Position numbers and translations under genes: made by a program
The notes under the pieces: generated by a model
The model's input: the letters and a program-made list of their open reading frames with translations, nothing else
Database searches by the model: none
Told to the model about the DNA's origin: nothing
From: Alphaproteobacteria bacterium
GTDB lineage: Bacteria; Pseudomonadota; Alphaproteobacteria; Paracaedibacterales; VGCI01
Reading direction: 5' to 3'
Length of the DNA: 64,000 nt
NCBI GenBank assembly: GCA_019746225.1
Contig: JAIESE010000020.1
Location: forward strand, 16,935 to 80,934
Part shown: positions 63,701 to 64,000 of the stretch, in pieces
Layout of the letters: the number at the start of each line of letters is the position of its first letter
How positions within the stretch are numbered: the stretch's first letter is position 1

Positions 63701-64000
63701 ATACAGAAAGAACTGGCAGCTATCTTGGCTATAATTATAGAAGTTTGGGGGATTATGTTAAAGCCAAAGACATTTTAGAGAAAGGCCTCCAAACCTATAA
63801 AATGCACTTCCCACAAAACCACATTGGCATTGCACGTGATTTAAGCTTGCTGGGATGCGTTCATAAAGAATTAGGGAATTACACAAAGGCTGTTGCTCTT
63901 CTTGAGGAGAGTAAAAAATATTATAAGCAATATTTTCCAGACCACTTTATGGAACTCGTAAGCGTTATCATAGGCCTTGGAACATCCTATAAAGAACTGG
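60736..64000 (+). CDS. LuxR-type HTH - hydrophobic segment - NB-ARC-like ATPase - TPR regulator (3' end outside window)
   Basis: The frame is open to the window edge, over 1,088 residues. Residues 20-78 are a LuxR-type HTH (FSRREIEVISFLISGRSAKK, ILNISPKTVEFHCARIMQKL). Residues 273-295 are hydrophobic (CAILIGMLILGCVTSLLLVN) after a basic stretch, like a membrane anchor. Walker A GIGGSGKTTLARQ is at 346-358 and Walker B WFLIFDNIE at 430-438, followed by VLLTSRDRN, the NB-ARC sensor 1 pattern. From about 719 on, TPRs of kinesin-light-chain type repeat (LGNYARALELLEESQDYY). Start is ATG 60736; GTG 60691 is in the promoter-like element. It is a STAND-type signal transducer; the signal is unknown. 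Confidence 0.88.
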   Translation, partial: MLNSHKIYSHDLTKINDIAFSRREIEVISFLISGRSAKKIASILNISPKTVEFHCARIMQKLSCNSRESIIDFVEKSPQYHTLKTYHTRLIAEILFEDLLKKLPEPSETETAVYVWTSKDHLEELAHLKKHLKSAKFKLTSVNVGEAGSQLQSLFQNKEGTLLKIEGVNATTNNEISTLFLDESALPPDALKNICYNTLIVETVHFDDYFTLFLSVLKVFFSKSLLNSLFGDFVKHHLSHKNQNHTKHQERRFSASLRFSSQLRKTFSKNSSCAILIGMLILGCVTSLLLVNFWKNIPTNAAAPTRLISELYLPPEDHLLKRQKLLLKIKESFNAPNKIQTTLLQGIGGSGKTTLARQFARSSSSEIIWEINAETKDTLIKSFERFARAIYNSESDVKALAELDELKRDEFREEKLMTFIKEKLRHHPNWFLIFDNIENFPALQNYIPNDKDAWGVGCVLLTSRDRNIQMNSIVQHTVEIGELNESERLSLFLTMSGKKSLSNSEEKMRLLKFLEEVPPYPLDISLAAKYLMTANISYEQYVKNLSESKADFIDLQNSILVDSGSYKINRLHIVALTLDKLLKENEGFADLLLFISLINSQNIPRELLTHHQNSVAVDNFIYQAKKSSLVSEDETLASSPQSTLSMHRTIQKISLAYLKKKIPPQEVQGHILEISNTLNTYLSQEIEKEYAPTLIPLTAICESFLENGEVIPVPMMNSLKIGLGWTYGYLGDYGRAKQLLEHTLKDLEGNDSQDLLLTSRALAYLGNIYREIGDFKGALKFLKDSQTILLNHFSQKGSDLGFVYANLGYIQNNLGNNDQAKGLLEEALHLYRTHVPDNHLGIARALGYLGYVHKGLGNYARALELLEESQDYYTKHSPDNRDLVRVLMELGSIYKELGYLEKSKTLLEESLHLYKRHLPLNHTNVAWVLGRLGGAYLELNEMSKAKDALEKNLKGYSEDGEDNQENITKIFIDLSHPILTNQFPAKQKNTERTGSYLGYNYRSLGDYVKAKDILEKGLQTYKMHFPQNHIGIARDLSLLGCVHKELGNYTKAVALLEESKKYYKQYFPDHFMELVSVIIGLGTSYKEL

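Overview
The window looks like a chromosomal segment from an alphaproteobacterium of moderate GC that lives inside a eukaryotic host. The best guess is the Holosporales/Paracaedibacter/Odyssella type. This rests on three things: alphaproteobacterial gene neighbourhoods (hemE-hemH-hemJ-rho-coaE-dnaQ, typA-tsaD, gpsA with an EVE-domain gene, ubiE/dut), several secreted proteins with eukaryotic-like features (cysteine-containing leucine-rich repeats, CDK-type S-P-x-K/R sites, TPRs), and orphan type VI secretion genes. No rRNA, tRNA or CRISPR array was found by eye. The species is not identified.

Layout. 1-6.1 kb: a partial aminoglycoside-kinase-like gene, then surface polysaccharide genes on the minus strand (asparagine synthase, a degenerate CapD/FlaA1-like membrane protein, an O-antigen ligase/polymerase-like protein). 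6.1-12.4 kb: housekeeping genes (EVE protein, gpsA, tsaD, typA), split by a 2-kb insert with a secreted hypothetical protein and a frameshifted LuxR-type regulator. 12.7-16.8 kb: a large exported hypothetical protein, an MFS transporter and a cupin. 16.9-22.0 kb: a second polysaccharide operon (two GT4 glycosyltransferases, a methyltransferase-like protein, a second AsnB). 22.0-34.3 kb: aconitase, a MITE-like repeat, an LRR effector candidate, RNase G, zinc ABC genes, an SH3 protein, dut, ubiE, prfB with its programmed +1 frameshift, and znuA.

35.3-35.9 kb is a probable replication origin: a gene-free, partly very AT-rich segment with several DnaA-box-like 9-mers immediately upstream of hemE. 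It is followed by the rightward haem/rho/coaE/dnaQ block. 41.4-49.6 kb is accessory: a secreted protein with a cluster of CDK-consensus sites, tssF-tssG without other T6SS genes, a HIT protein, and an orphan HicB and fluoride channel lying between two long near-identical palindromic repeats. 50.0-53.7 kb encodes a YejBEF-type peptide importer without YejA. 53.8-57.7 kb has a beta-barrel-like protein and a TetR/O-methyltransferase/EamA module.

The most unusual region is 57.7-64.0 kb. Two tandem secreted paralogues resemble D-amino-acid oxidase, but the segment that is C-terminal in that family (Arg-Pro substrate motif plus GxGGxGxT flavin signature) lies at the N-terminus, before the Rossmann GxGxxG. 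This suggests a circularly permuted flavoenzyme family. Next to them starts a long gene, cut by the window edge, coding for a LuxR-type HTH, a hydrophobic segment, an NB-ARC-like ATPase and TPR repeats. A promoter-like element is shared by the first oxidase and this regulator. Interspersed hairpin repeats of two families (a GTCATTGCGAG family and a CTCTCCCACAAGGGGAGAGG family) occur across the window.
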